A stretch of DNA of 5,265 nt, taken from NCBI GenBank assembly GCA_003567075.1, contig PXAU01000212.1, positions 1 to 5,265 on the forward strand, written 5' to 3'. The notes under the pieces are model-generated. The model saw nothing but the letters and a program-made list of their open reading frames with translations, had not been told where the DNA came from and ran no database searches. The DNA is from Trueperaceae bacterium. Its GTDB lineage: Bacteria > Deinococcota > Deinococci > Deinococcales > Trueperaceae. The position numbers and the translations under genes were made by a program. Below, in pieces: positions 4,715-5,265 of the stretch (positions within the stretch are counted from its first letter, which is position 1; each line of letters starts with the position of its first letter).

Positions 4715-5265
4715 ATGCTCACAGAACCGTACCGCGACGCCGGACGTGCGATCAGCGAGCGCGTCGACGACCTGCTCGCTCGCATGACCCTCGCCGAGAA
4801 GCTAGCGCAACTCGGCGGCGTCTGGATCACCGACCTGCTCGAAGGCGGCGCCTTCAGTCGCGATCGCTCGGCCGAGCACCTTGCGCACGGCATCGGCCAC
4901 GTCACGCGGCTGGCCGCCGCGACCGGTTTACGGCCCGCCGAGAGCGCTGCCCTCGCGAACCAGGTTCAGCGCCACCTGCGCGATCACACCCGGCTGGGCA
5001 TCCCGGCCATCGTGCACGAAGAGTCGTGCGCGGGCTACATGGCGCGTGACGCCACCTGCTTCCCGCAGGCCATCGGGCAGGCCGCCACCTGGGACCCCGC
5101 GCTGATCGAGGCGATGGCGCGCGTCATCCGCCGGCAGATGCGTTCGGTCGGCGCCCACCACGCGCTCGCGCCGGTGCTCGACATCACCCGCGACCCGCGC
5201 TGGGGGCGCGTGGAGGAGACCTACGGCGAGGACGCCTACCTGGTGGCGCGCATGGGCTGCGCCTA
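4715..5265 (+). CDS. Glycoside hydrolase family 3 (beta-glucosidase or beta-xylosidase-like), N-terminal part, cut by the window end
   Basis: The 183 visible codons cover the start of the GH3 catalytic barrel. Such enzymes remove terminal beta-linked glucose or related sugars by a retaining mechanism. Hallmarks in order: the opening ERVDDLLARMTLAEKLAQL (15-33), LGIPAIVHEES (94-104), the stretch around FPQAIGQAATWDP (116-128), LAPVLDITRDPRWGRVEETY (151-170) and GEDAYLVARMG (171-181). Members with HEE after LGIP include oligosaccharide-active beta-glucosidases and xylosidases. The catalytic aspartate and the C-terminal domains lie beyond the window, so activity cannot be judged. There is no signal peptide, so the enzyme should be cytoplasmic and act on sugar imported by the transporter just upstream. 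Operon membership is likely (76-bp gap, same strand). The exact substrate is open. Confidence 0.92.
   Translation, partial: MLTEPYRDAGRAISERVDDLLARMTLAEKLAQLGGVWITDLLEGGAFSRDRSAEHLAHGIGHVTRLAAATGLRPAESAALANQVQRHLRDHTRLGIPAIVHEESCAGYMARDATCFPQAIGQAATWDPALIEAMARVIRRQMRSVGAHHALAPVLDITRDPRWGRVEETYGEDAYLVARMGCA

Overview
The window is one end of a carbohydrate-uptake locus in a GC-rich bacterium; third codon positions are mostly G or C. The substrate-binding protein has a signal peptide ending ALA|Q with no lipobox cysteine. This points to a cell with an outer membrane or periplasm rather than a typical Gram-positive. A short Lys-Lys, Ala/Leu-rich signal ending 'ALAQ' is common in Deinococcota (Deinococcus, Thermus, Truepera-like lineages), so that phylum is my best guess, held at moderate to low confidence. 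A GC-rich proteobacterium remains possible.

Layout: positions 1-75 (minus strand) hold the first 25 codons of a LacI-family regulator that runs off the window. Positions 76-416 form a divergent control region. It contains one promoter per direction, each with a LacI-type palindrome 2 bp after its -10 box, plus a second operator-like copy upstream of the rightward promoter. To the right, all on the plus strand, lie a complete LacI-family regulator (417-1418), a periplasmic sugar-binding protein (1452-2693), a strong 15-bp hairpin (2712-2744), two ABC permease subunits of the MalF/MalG (CUT1) type (2759-3763 and 3763-4638), and the first 183 codons of a family 3 glycoside hydrolase (4715 to the window end).

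How it works together (inference): the regulator at 417 probably represses its own promoter, and with it the operon it heads, until an inducing sugar appears. The binding protein and the two permeases would then import an oligosaccharide, and the cytoplasmic GH3 enzyme would split it into monosaccharides. GH3 enzymes mostly act on beta-linked glucosides or xylosides, so a beta-glucoside or xylo-oligosaccharide is the likeliest substrate. No ABC ATPase gene is visible, so it must lie elsewhere, as is common for CUT1 transporters that share one MsmX/MalK-like ATPase.

The gene content is a familiar type, and I see no evidence for a new class of system. The most distinctive part is the control region: two back-to-back LacI paralogues with mirrored promoter/operator geometry and two different operator sequences, one of them duplicated 54 bp apart.
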